A stretch of 21,925 nucleotides of DNA. It comes from an uncultured Porphyromonadaceae bacterium. Its GTDB lineage: Bacteria; Bacteroidota; Bacteroidia; Bacteroidales; Muribaculaceae. A program made the position numbers and the translations under genes. Position 1 is the first letter of the stretch. Every line of letters begins with the position of its first letter. The notes below the pieces were generated by a model that was not told the DNA's origin, searched no databases, and saw nothing but the letters and a program-made list of their open reading frames with translations. Below are positions 15,509-21,701 of this stretch, piece by piece. The stretch is taken from positions 1-21,925 of the forward strand of contig CAMWXO010000012.1 of the NCBI GenBank assembly GCA_947178245.1. The letters run 5' to 3'.

Positions 15509-16726
15509 TCAGCATATCGTCAGCCGGCTGCATCGGTCTTCAGCAAGCAGGGCCGCCACTTCGCGCACCTCGTCGGCCGTCACGGCCATTATGCGCTCCG
15601 CCGTGTGCGAGGGGTCGTAGATGCGGCCGTGGTGAAGCATGCTTTTCCCCATTCCCATCGCCATATTCTCGCGGTTGTCTGTGCTCACCAGAAGTTGGCC
15701 GCAATACTGCTTCTTGATGCGGTCGAGGACGCGGTCAGACAGCCTGTCCTGCATGAGCCTGTCGAGCTCCCTGCGCGTCATTCTCAAGCATTTATCTACA
15801 TTCTTTCGGTCGCAACCGATATATATGGAGAAGAGTCCTGCATCGCTGAAATTCGAGACGAAACTGTCCACGCTATAGACCAGCCCACGCTTCTCCCTCA
15901 GCTCGGCGTTGAGCCGACTGCTCATGCAGGGGCCTCCAAGATAATTGCTAAGCAGATAGAGGGCGAAACGCCGGCTATCGAAACGCGAGAATGTGCGCGC
16001 TCCATAGATGGTATGTGCCTGAAAGCCGTCATTGTCCACCACATTGCTGAATCGCTCCGCCATACGCGGCTCGATTCTCTCGAGCCTTCGCGTCGGAAAA
16101 TGCAGATGCCCGAAATACTTCTCCACGAGCCTTATCATCCTGTCGGGATTATCAGGAGCCGAGATATAGACCACCATATTCTCCGGCGTATAATTGCGGT
16201 CGAGAAAATCGCGGCAGTCGGCCGTAGTGAGAGCGCGCACGCTCTCGGGAGTGCCAAGGATATTGTGGGCCAGCGCGCTGCCCGCGAAGATGCGCTCCTC
16301 ATACTCGTCGTAGACATTTTCAGAGGGAGTGTCGAGATAAGACTTTATCTCCTCCACCACCACCTCATGCTCCGTCTCCAGTTCAGACGCGGGGAAGGTA
16401 GAGTTTGCCACAATGTCGGCGAGCAGTTCGAGAGCCCTGTCGGCATTGCCGGCCGGTGCGCTCGTATAGATGATGGTGTCTTCTTTCGACGTGCACGCAT
16501 TCAGTTCGCCGCCGATGCTCTCCATACGTCGGGAGATGGCCGAGGAGCGTCGCCGGAGTGTTCCCTTGAATAATGTATGCTCCACAAAATGAGCGAGACC
16601 ATGGCGTTGCGGCTCCTCATCGCGGCTGCCGCTGCCGGCTGCCACTCCGATGTAGGCTACGCGGGCATCGGTGTGCGAGACAGCCACCCTCAGACCATTG
16701 GGCAATATATGAGTTGCATAATTCAT
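15509..16726 (-). CDS. M16-family zinc metallopeptidase (pitrilysin / processing-peptidase type)
   Basis: This 405-residue protein begins MNYATHILPNGLRVAV, a standard M16 start. The inverted zinc motif HFVEH is at 46-50 (H46, E49 catalytic, H50), and the distal zinc-binding Glu is most likely E126 (or E125) in EVVVEEIKSY. RKLSI-like processing-peptidase features continue to LREKRGLVYSVDSF, the C-domain substrate-binding signature. No signal peptide, so it is probably cytoplasmic. Single-chain M16B enzymes of this length are widespread in bacteria and their substrates are generally unknown. The start codon is only 5 nt beyond the -7 box of its promoter, which predicts a leaderless mRNA. It heads the minus-strand run M16, dusB, GIN protein, flippase. 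Confidence 0.92.
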   Translation of the reverse strand: MNYATHILPNGLRVAVSHTDARVAYIGVAAGSGSRDEEPQRHGLAHFVEHTLFKGTLRRRSSAISRRMESIGGELNACTSKEDTIIYTSAPAGNADRALELLADIVANSTFPASELETEHEVVVEEIKSYLDTPSENVYDEYEERIFAGSALAHNILGTPESVRALTTADCRDFLDRNYTPENMVVYISAPDNPDRMIRLVEKYFGHLHFPTRRLERIEPRMAERFSNVVDNDGFQAHTIYGARTFSRFDSRRFALYLLSNYLGGPCMSSRLNAELREKRGLVYSVDSFVSNFSDAGLFSIYIGCDRKNVDKCLRMTRRELDRLMQDRLSDRVLDRIKKQYCGQLLVSTDNRENMAMGMGKSMLHHGRIYDPSHTAERIMAVTADEVREVAALLAEDRCSRLTIC

Positions 16727-16729
16727 CCT

Positions 16730-16761
16730 GCAAAATTACTCAAAAAAAACGACCCGCGCAA
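16730..16761 (-). promoter_or_regulatory. Promoter of the M16 peptidase gene; copy 1 of a 32-bp direct repeat
   Basis: On the minus strand this reads TTG (16761-16759), 20 bp including a run of eight T, then TAATTTTG (16738-16731), a full Bacteroidetes promoter. All 32 nt are identical to 18747-18778. The base before the -33 TTG here is A (ATTG), whereas copy 2 has the full TTTG. The ATG of the M16 gene starts at 16726, so the transcript should have essentially no leader. Confidence 0.85.
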
Positions 16762-16806
16762 TATTAATCCTCTTAGCGCACAACTATAACACAACTATAA
16801 TGAGAA

Positions 16807-17046
16807 TTAGCCCAGCCGCTTCTTCCCCACCTTTGTTTCCTCAAATTCTTCCCACACCAAAGTAGCAAGATACTTGTCGCTCCTGCAATGCAGATCTGAG
16901 ACTCCCTTTTCAATTAAATCCGCAGTCATAGAATTATAATAGATGTCGGTCGCATCCGGAAGCGGGATTCGGTAGAGTTCACACAGACTCATTATTATGT
17001 TGGCAACCTTTGTGGCCCTCAAAGCTATTTTACTTTCTTCGGTCAT
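16807..17046 (-). CDS. Small DUF3791-like protein, putative antitoxin or accessory subunit
   Basis: The chosen ATG at 17046 forms an ATGA overlap with the stop of the upstream DUF3990 gene and gives 79 residues; an upstream start at 17076 would add ten residues. The sequence is mostly helical. Its second half, DLHCRSDKYLATLVWEEF, parallels VLHTFSSRYLLEDLIDYM of the first gene in the operon: both share LH, S and YL at the same spacing and the same helix pattern. It therefore looks like a diverged paralogue of the DUF3791 protein. Family knowledge: DUF3791 proteins are commonly encoded beside DUF3990 proteins. Whether it neutralises the toxin, modifies it, or does something else is not known. 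Third gene of the operon. Confidence 0.65.
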   Translation of the reverse strand: MTEESKIALRATKVANIIMSLCELYRIPLPDATDIYYNSMTADLIEKGVSDLHCRSDKYLATLVWEEFEETKVGKKRLG

Positions 17047-17513
17047 AGTTGACGACTCTCTATATGTTTCAGACATTCATCAAGCATTTTTTTAGAGCGA
17101 ATGCAATATTGGTTATTGGGTTTCTCATATTTCAGTAGTCCCAGTGTTTCTTCAGCAGATAATTCCCCGGAAAAGTACCGGTCGAGCGTCTGAATCACTT
17201 TGTCATCAGCAATTCCTCCAATTACAATATCATAATCCGAATCATCCTCACCAGCCCTGCATTTCGATATAAAGTCAAGCCATTCCTTATCGTATGCAAC
17301 AAATTCAAGCACCTTCCATTTGGCAGGATCGTAGATAAATTCATACGAATTAAGCCACGCATTCTGCTGTCGGCGAAGGAAACGCAGGGCATATTTCTCA
17401 GCCTGATCATAAAGGGAGGTCAGGTAGAATCCTTTCCCGAAATCAAGAAAATCTCGTGAATGAGCAGTATCAGGCCGTTCTACAGTGACATTGGATGAAT
17501 GATAGAGCTTCAT
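17043..17513 (-). CDS. DUF3990 protein, ADP-ribosyltransferase-like putative toxin
   Basis: This 156-residue protein shows the DUF3990 pattern. LYHSS is at 3-7 with H5, and DFGKGFYLT at 24-32 is followed by QAEKYA. YDIVIGGIADDKV lies at 94-106 and QYCIRS near 135-140. The fold is considered related to ADP-ribosyltransferase (ART) toxins, in which the early His and the GKGFYLT-like strand build the NAD pocket. No signal peptide; cytoplasmic. Its ATG overlaps the preceding DUF3791 stop as ATGA, and its own stop overlaps the next gene's start as ATGA, so the three proteins are probably made in fixed proportion. Toxin activity and target are inferred; nothing in the sequence proves them. Lower GC than neighbouring core genes suggests transfer. 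Confidence 0.78.
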   Translation of the reverse strand: MKLYHSSNVTVERPDTAHSRDFLDFGKGFYLTSLYDQAEKYALRFLRRQQNAWLNSYEFIYDPAKWKVLEFVAYDKEWLDFISKCRAGEDDSDYDIVIGGIADDKVIQTLDRYFSGELSAEETLGLLKYEKPNNQYCIRSKKMLDECLKHIESRQL

Positions 17514-17728
17514 TGGGGTAACACTCCTTTCTCCCGCATATAATCGATGAGGTCTTCCAGCAGATAACGTGAACTGAAAGTATGAAGAACGTCATAAGAG
17601 GGCACAATGTAGCCATAAAGTATACCTGATCGCTTCAGACGGCCATATATATCGCTTTGGCTCAGCTTGAGATGCTGCGCCAGTCTGCTTATGCAGTATG
17701 TCACAAATTCAAGAGTCTTTTTATCCAT
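17510..17728 (-). CDS. DUF3791 protein, putative antitoxin
   Basis: The ATG at 17728 gives 72 residues; a GTG at 17737 would add three. The protein is small and helical, with the family ending YIVPSYDVLHTFSSRYLLED. DUF3791 proteins usually sit next to DUF3990 proteins, which suggests an antitoxin or partner role; no DNA-binding motif is obvious. First gene of the three-gene operon, about 38 nt after a good promoter, and joined to the DUF3990 gene by an ATGA overlap. Being first fits the antitoxin-first order of many type II modules. Confidence 0.75.
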   Translation of the reverse strand: MDKKTLEFVTYCISRLAQHLKLSQSDIYGRLKRSGILYGYIVPSYDVLHTFSSRYLLEDLIDYMREKGVLPQ

Positions 17729-17772
17729 TGAGAACACAAAAAGCCATCAAAGATTATGCTTTACCTGTTTTG

Positions 17773-17802
17773 CAAAGTTAATAAAATATTCTGAAATATC
17801 AA
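17773..17802 (-). promoter_or_regulatory. Promoter of the DUF3791/DUF3990 operon
   Basis: On the minus strand, TTG (17802-17800), 19 bp, then TAACTTTG (17780-17773) match both promoter elements. The predicted start near 17766 gives a leader of about 38 nt to the ATG at 17728. The remaining DNA up to the neighbouring gene's stop (about 17803-17924) shows no gene and no clear terminator. Confidence 0.7.
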
Positions 17803-17924
17803 TCACGGCTGACGAGGAATTTTGGATATCAGGCAACGCCCTTTCAGCATCCACGAATCCTTCCCGGCTATTGTAGAATCAATGAAGAAGACTCATTGAC
17901 ATCTTATTTGCCACTCCTTGCTTT

Positions 17925-18737
17925 TCACTCTGCAAGGCCATCTTCATAGCCATCCTCATAGCCCTCCTCATATTCAGATTCATAATCTTCTGACTCTGTC
18001 GATTCCCTCCAACGTCCTTTTTGATTATGTTTGGCATACTTTTCTAAAATCTCATTAATGAGATCGTGGTCAATAGTATCGGCGTGAGCCGTCACTATCG
18101 TATCGGTTTGATCGTCGACGGGCACTTCTTTTATCAGTGGATTATTGTTATCCTTGTTGGCTGAGATATCATAGAAAGATAGAATGCATACACCCGCCAG
18201 CAAGATTCCCGAGATAATCATTGCCCTCCTGAACGACCATCCAGCAGATGGATTCTTTCGGGCGTTTCCCCCCGGGGTTTTAGTTGTATTGGAGTTGGAA
18301 TTCGGTTTTGGAGTCGGTTGAGGCTGAGGTTGCGGGCGAGGACTCTGATTGGCTTCTGTATCTTTATTGCCTACTATCTTAATATCTTCGATCTTAATAT
18401 TATAAACGGGATACCCGAATCCTGCTGTAAACGATAGAAGTATGCGCTGGAGATAAGTACGCGAAAATCCATATTTCCTGTTGAGCCGCGCGGTTTCCCG
18501 TAAAAGATAATCCTGAACTTTCTTATCGCCACTTGCAGCAGAATGGAGGCGGGAGAAAGTTCCGTCGGCAATCAGCGTCCTGACTATGTATTCAGCAGCA
18601 GAGAAGTATCTGAACCCCTGATAATCCTTTAAAATTCCCATCAACCGATCTTCCGCCAGAATACCTACACCGAAGTCCCGGAGCGCGATTCTTACGCTCT
18701 CTTCCAATTGCTTATCTATGCGTCCGGTTGTTTCCAT
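17925..18737 (-). CDS. Unrecognised single-pass membrane protein with acidic repetitive tail
   Basis: I do not recognise this 270-residue protein. Four parts can be seen: a mostly helical N-terminal domain (about 8-122) with no signal peptide; a linker rich in Pro, Gln, Asn and Thr (131-156, with PRPQPQPQPTPKP); one membrane helix (about 172-188) after the basic SFRR; and a C-terminal part ending in an acidic repeat (GYEDGYEDG at 259-267). By the positive-inside rule the N-domain is cytoplasmic and the acidic tail periplasmic. The ATG at 18737 lies 10 nt past the -7 box of a promoter identical over 32 bp to that of the M16 gene. It diverges from sufB. A cytoplasmic sensor or partner domain tethered to the membrane is one reading; no function is assigned. 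Confidence 0.7.
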   Translation of the reverse strand: METTGRIDKQLEESVRIALRDFGVGILAEDRLMGILKDYQGFRYFSAAEYIVRTLIADGTFSRLHSAASGDKKVQDYLLRETARLNRKYGFSRTYLQRILLSFTAGFGYPVYNIKIEDIKIVGNKDTEANQSPRPQPQPQPTPKPNSNSNTTKTPGGNARKNPSAGWSFRRAMIISGILLAGVCILSFYDISANKDNNNPLIKEVPVDDQTDTIVTAHADTIDHDLINEILEKYAKHNQKGRWRESTESEDYESEYEEGYEDGYEDGLAE

Positions 18738-18746
18738 GATTCAACA

Positions 18747-18779
18747 GCAAAATTACTCAAAAAAAACGACCCGCGCAAA
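18747..18779 (-). promoter_or_regulatory. Promoter of the membrane-protein gene; copy 2 of the 32-bp direct repeat
   Basis: On the minus strand this reads TTTG (18779-18776), 20 bp, then TAATTTTG (18755-18748). Positions 18747-18778 are identical to 16730-16761. The gene's ATG is at 18737, so the mRNA leader would be only about 5 nt. Confidence 0.85.
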
Positions 18780-18780
18780 T

Positions 18781-18801
18781 TTACGTCTTACCTCAACGTA
18801 A
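18781..18801. promoter_or_regulatory. Inverted repeat between divergent promoters upstream of sufB
   Basis: TTACGT (18781-18786) and ACGTAA (18796-18801) are exact inverted arms around 9 bp. The element touches the -33 region of the minus-strand promoter and lies about 60 bp upstream of the sufB -7 box. It has the form of a dimeric regulator site, but no regulator can be named. Confidence 0.3.
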
Positions 18802-18860
18802 GGGGCGGGACGGAGAGATTTTTTTCATGACTGTAAGTTATTTTTTTCAATAATTTGTTG

Positions 18861-18868
18861 TATCTTTG
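18861..18868 (+). promoter_or_regulatory. sufB -7 promoter element
   Basis: TATCTTTG matches TAnnTTTG and lies 34 bp before the ATG at 18903, predicting a leader of about 28 nt. The -33 region (about 18837-18845) is T-rich without a clear TTG. The box falls inside an upstream extension of the reading frame (TTG at 18855), which argues for the downstream ATG as the true start. Confidence 0.65.
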
Positions 18869-18902
18869 TAGTCGGGTGCACAACACCCCAATCATCTATC
18901 GT

Positions 18903-20351
18903 ATGGAAACCGACAGCAACGACATATTACGCCACACTACTGAAAGCGAATACAAATACGGATTCACATCGGATATCGACACAGATATAGTGCCCCCGGG
19001 CCTGTCGGAAGACGTGATCCGCTTCATCTCGGAGAAAAAGGGAGAACCCCAATGGCTCCTTGATTTCCGCCTGAAGGCCTACCGCCACTGGCTCACTCTC
19101 ACCATGCCCCGCTGGGCTCATCTCGACATACCCGACATCGACTTCCAGGCCATCAGCTACTATGCCGCCCCGCGGCAGAAAGAATTGAAGAAAAGCATGG
19201 ATGAGGTGGATCCGGAGCTCGTGAAGACTTTCAATAAACTCGGCATCTCGCTCGAGGAGCAGAAGCATCTGGCAGGAGTGGCCGTAGACGCCGTGATGGA
19301 CTCGGTGAGCGTCAAGACCACCCACCGCGAAAAACTTGCAGAAATGGGTGTCATCTTCTGCAGTTTCTCCGAGGCTGTGAAAGATTATCCCGATCTTGTC
19401 AGGAAATATCTCGGGAGCGTGGTCAGCTACCGCGACAACTTTTTCGCGGCCCTCAACTCGGCGGTCTTCTCCGACGGCTCTTTCGTCTATATCCCCAAGG
19501 GAGTGCGCTGCCCGATGGAACTCTCCACCTATTTCCGCATCAACGCCTCGGGCACGGGGCAGTTTGAGCGCACGCTCATCGTAGCCGACGACGACGCCTA
19601 CGTCTCATACCTTGAGGGCTGCACCGCACCGATGCGCGACGAAAACCAGCTGCATGCCGCCATCGTGGAGATAATAGCCGAGGAGCGCGCCGAAGTGAAA
19701 TACTCCACGGTGCAGAACTGGTATGCCGGTGACAAGGACGGCAAGGGAGGCATCTACAACTTCGTGACCAAGCGCGCGCTCTGCCGCGGCTTCCGGTCGA
19801 AAGTGAGCTGGACTCAGGTGGAGACCGGCTCGGCCATCACCTGGAAATATCCCTCGTGCATCCTGAAGGGTGACGAGAGCGTTGGGGAATTCTACTCGGT
19901 GGCCGTCACCAACAATCACCAGCAGGCCGATACCGGCACCAAGATGATACATCTCGGCAAGCGCTCGAAGTCTACCATCGTGAGCAAGGGCATATCGGCC
20001 GGAATGTCGCAAAACAGTTACCGGGGCGGCGTTAAAGTGGCAACGAAGGCCGAAGGATGCCGCAACTTCACCCAGTGCGACTCGCTGCTGCTCGGCGACC
20101 GCTGCGGGGCCCATACGTTTCCCTACATCGACGTAGCCAACAACGGCTCAACCGTGGAGCACGAGGCCACCACGTCAAAGATAAACGAGGCCCAGCTTTT
20201 CTACTGCCAGCAGCGCGGAATACCGATGGAAGAGGCTGTGGCGCTCATAGTGAACGGATATGCCAAAGACGTGATGAACAAGCTCCCCATGGAATTCGCG
20301 GTTGAGGCACAGAAACTCCTGCAGATCACTCTCGAGGGATCGGTGGGGTAA
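18903..20351 (+). CDS. sufB: Fe-S cluster assembly scaffold protein SufB
   Basis: This 482-residue protein is a full-length SufB, the scaffold subunit of the SufBC2D complex that builds 4Fe-4S clusters in the cytoplasm. Hallmarks are YIPKGVRCPMELSTYFRIN, the region SAITWKYPSCILKGDESVGE, ISAGMSQNSYRGGVKV, and the core EGCRNFTQCDSLLLGDRCGA, where C392 matches the E. coli cluster/sulfur-accepting Cys405. EHEATTSKINEAQLFY (419-434) contains the conserved E421, and ALIVNGYAKDVMNKLP closes the protein. The ATG at 18903 (METDSN) is chosen because the promoter's -7 box lies inside the longer frame. sufC and sufD normally follow but are absent; the next gene is a PhoH ATPase 213 bp away, across repeats. 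Confidence 0.96.
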   Translation: METDSNDILRHTTESEYKYGFTSDIDTDIVPPGLSEDVIRFISEKKGEPQWLLDFRLKAYRHWLTLTMPRWAHLDIPDIDFQAISYYAAPRQKELKKSMDEVDPELVKTFNKLGISLEEQKHLAGVAVDAVMDSVSVKTTHREKLAEMGVIFCSFSEAVKDYPDLVRKYLGSVVSYRDNFFAALNSAVFSDGSFVYIPKGVRCPMELSTYFRINASGTGQFERTLIVADDDAYVSYLEGCTAPMRDENQLHAAIVEIIAEERAEVKYSTVQNWYAGDKDGKGGIYNFVTKRALCRGFRSKVSWTQVETGSAITWKYPSCILKGDESVGEFYSVAVTNNHQQADTGTKMIHLGKRSKSTIVSKGISAGMSQNSYRGGVKVATKAEGCRNFTQCDSLLLGDRCGAHTFPYIDVANNGSTVEHEATTSKINEAQLFYCQQRGIPMEEAVALIVNGYAKDVMNKLPMEFAVEAQKLLQITLEGSVG

Positions 20352-20357
20352 CTTCGT

Positions 20358-20450
20358 TTAATTGAGAATTGAGAATTGAGAATGGAGCTTAATTGAGAAT
20401 TGAGAATTGAGAATGGAGTTTAATTGAGAATTGAGAATTGAGAATGAAGT
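20358..20450. repeat. Three tandem 31-bp repeats built from AATTGAG heptamers
   Basis: Units at 20358-20388, 20389-20419 and 20420-20450 are nearly identical. Each consists of TT, three AATTGAG heptamers, a variant AATGGAG (AATGAAG in the third unit) and one further base. The array begins 7 bp after the sufB stop. Related heptamers occur at about 11956-12022. Confidence 0.85.
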
Positions 20451-20459
20451 TTTACGCAT

Positions 20460-20522
20460 ACGTTAGAGGCTTTAAAGACCTTAGAGACGTTAGAGACCTT
20501 AGAGACTTTAAAGACCTTATTC
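20460..20522. repeat. 9-bp-period array between sufB and phoH
   Basis: Seven contiguous 9-mers alternate ACGTTAGAG, GCTTTAAAG, ACCTTAGAG, ACGTTAGAG, ACCTTAGAG, ACTTTAAAG and ACCTTATTC. The following bases to 20550 carry the module ACTGAAAACTCTTAACTT, also seen around phoH's end and upstream of dusB. No phoH promoter box is recognisable here, so phoH may depend on read-through from sufB. Confidence 0.8.
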
Positions 20523-20564
20523 TCAACTGACAACTGAAAACTCTTAACTTCACCACCTTATCGG

Positions 20565-21548
20565 ATGAACGAAAGAACTATTATCATAGATCAGATTGAT
20601 CCCCATACGTTTTATGGGGTCAATAACAATAACGTGAGCCTCATACGCAACCTCTTCCCTAAATTGAGGATCGCGGCCCGTGGCAATGTGATCAAGGCTA
20701 TCGGAGAAGAGGCGGAGACACTCGACTTCGAGGAGAAAATACACCGCATCGAGGAGTTCGCGGTGAAATACAACAAACTCACTGAAGACGCCATCATCGA
20801 CATCGTGAAGGGCGACGCGCCGAAAGCCATCGACGCCGAAGGGGTGATCATTTTCGGACAGAACGGACGGCCCATAGCCCCGCGCAATGCGAATCAGGCG
20901 AAAATGGTGAAATCCTTCGCCGAAAACGACCTCACTTTCGCTCTCGGGCCTGCCGGAACGGGCAAGACCTACATCGCCATCGCGCTGGCGGTGGCGGCCC
21001 TGAAAAACCGTCAGTGCCGACGCATACTCCTCTCACGCCCCGCGGTGGAAGCGGGCGAGAAACTGGGATTTCTCCCGGGCGATATGAAAGACAAGATCGA
21101 CCCTTATCTGAGGCCTCTGTATGATGCTCTGGAAGACATGATTCCGCAAGTGAAACTGAAGGAATACATGGAGACCGACACCATACAGATAGCACCTCTC
21201 GCCTTCATGCGCGGACGCACACTCAACGACGCCATCATCATACTCGACGAGGCACAGAACACCACGCGCCACCAGATGAAGATGTTCCTGACGCGACTCG
21301 GCCACAACGCAAAGATGATCGTGACCGGCGACGCCACGCAGATCGACCTCCCCCGCGCCGTGCAGAGCGGACTCATTCAGGCCCTGCGGATATTGCGCGG
21401 AGTGAAAGGAATCGGGATAATCGAGTTTGAGAAGAAAGACATCGTGCGCCATCCGCTCGTGCAGCGAATCGTAGATGCCTACGAGAAGAAAGAAGCTGAA
21501 TCTGAAGAGGAAACCGAACCCGACAATCCCTCAATAGAAAACTCTTAA
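20565..21548 (+). CDS. phoH: PhoH-family (PhoL/YbeZ-like) P-loop ATPase
   Basis: This 327-residue protein has the PhoH architecture: an N-terminal region (about 1-105) followed by the ATPase domain. Walker A is GPAGTGKT at 128-135 (K134), and SRPAVEAGEKLGFLPGDMKD (157-176) is the family signature. Walker B is AIIILDEAQ at 223-231 (D228, E229), followed by sensor-like TGDATQIDLP (254-263). The family binds and hydrolyses ATP and is linked to RNA metabolism and ribosome maturation, usually near ybeY; that gene is not seen here. The acidic C-terminal tail is variable. The last codons and the stop (ENS, then TAA) lie inside a repeat module shared with other intergenic regions. Cytoplasmic. Confidence 0.94.
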   Translation: MNERTIIIDQIDPHTFYGVNNNNVSLIRNLFPKLRIAARGNVIKAIGEEAETLDFEEKIHRIEEFAVKYNKLTEDAIIDIVKGDAPKAIDAEGVIIFGQNGRPIAPRNANQAKMVKSFAENDLTFALGPAGTGKTYIAIALAVAALKNRQCRRILLSRPAVEAGEKLGFLPGDMKDKIDPYLRPLYDALEDMIPQVKLKEYMETDTIQIAPLAFMRGRTLNDAIIILDEAQNTTRHQMKMFLTRLGHNAKMIVTGDATQIDLPRAVQSGLIQALRILRGVKGIGIIEFEKKDIVRHPLVQRIVDAYEKKEAESEEETEPDNPSIENS

Positions 21549-21695
21549 CTTACTGCGGCGAACTTCAGTTCGCCAATCCGAAAACTGAAAACCCTCATCT
21601 TACTGCGGCGAACTTCAGTTCGCCAATCCGAAAACTGAGAACCCTCATCTTACTGCGGCGAACTTCAGTTCGCCAATCTAAAAACTTAAAACTCC
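21540..21695 (+). repeat. Three tandem 50-bp units carrying a perfect palindrome
   Basis: Units begin at 21551, 21601 and 21651, exactly 50 bp apart; the third decays after 21678. Each contains GGCGAACTTCAGTTCGCC (21557-21574, 21607-21624, 21657-21674), a 7-bp stem with a TTCA loop. The region 21540-21578 is an exact inverted match of 15432-15470. It fills the space between phoH and the next gene. No U-tract follows the hairpins, so they look REP-like rather than terminators. Confidence 0.9.
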
Positions 21696-21701
21696 ACTTC
21701 A

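Larger units (their letters stand above)
16730..18778. mobile_element. Putative acquired island bounded by 32-bp direct repeats
   Basis: The 2-kb stretch between the two repeat copies holds a toxin-antitoxin-like operon and an unfamiliar membrane protein. It is visibly AT-richer than its flanks: hand counts of sample 60-nt lines give about 37% GC at 17101-17160 and 38% at 17221-17280, against about 53% at 16081-16140 and 65% at 19501-19560. No integrase or transposase is present. That this is an insertion is inference; the repeats could instead be a common promoter sequence. Confidence 0.45.

Noticed and set aside
15476..16573. A long open frame (365 codons) antisense to the M16 peptidase gene, and similar ones antisense to dusB (14560-15390) and the SusF-like gene (6428-7507).
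   Set aside because: They mirror real genes in GC-rich DNA. Their translations are low-complexity, rich in His, Arg, Val or Ala without family motifs, while the opposite strand encodes full-length recognisable enzymes.
17047..17076. A ten-residue longer start for the third gene of the DUF3990 operon.
   Set aside because: The ATG at 17046 forms an ATGA overlap with the upstream stop, matching the other junction in the same operon, which favours the shorter form.
18855..18902. A 16-residue N-terminal extension of SufB from a TTG codon.
   Set aside because: The promoter's -7 box TATCTTTG (18861-18868) lies inside the extension, so the transcript would start after the TTG. The ATG at 18903 gives the normal SufB length.
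20358..20450. 31-bp repeats considered as a CRISPR or iteron origin.
   Set aside because: Units are contiguous with no spacers and are themselves made of heptamers. No replication initiator gene is nearby.
21551..21695. Regularly spaced repeats that might suggest a CRISPR array (50-bp period, palindromic core).
   Set aside because: The intervening sequences are also near-identical between units, so there are no unique spacers, and no cas genes are present.
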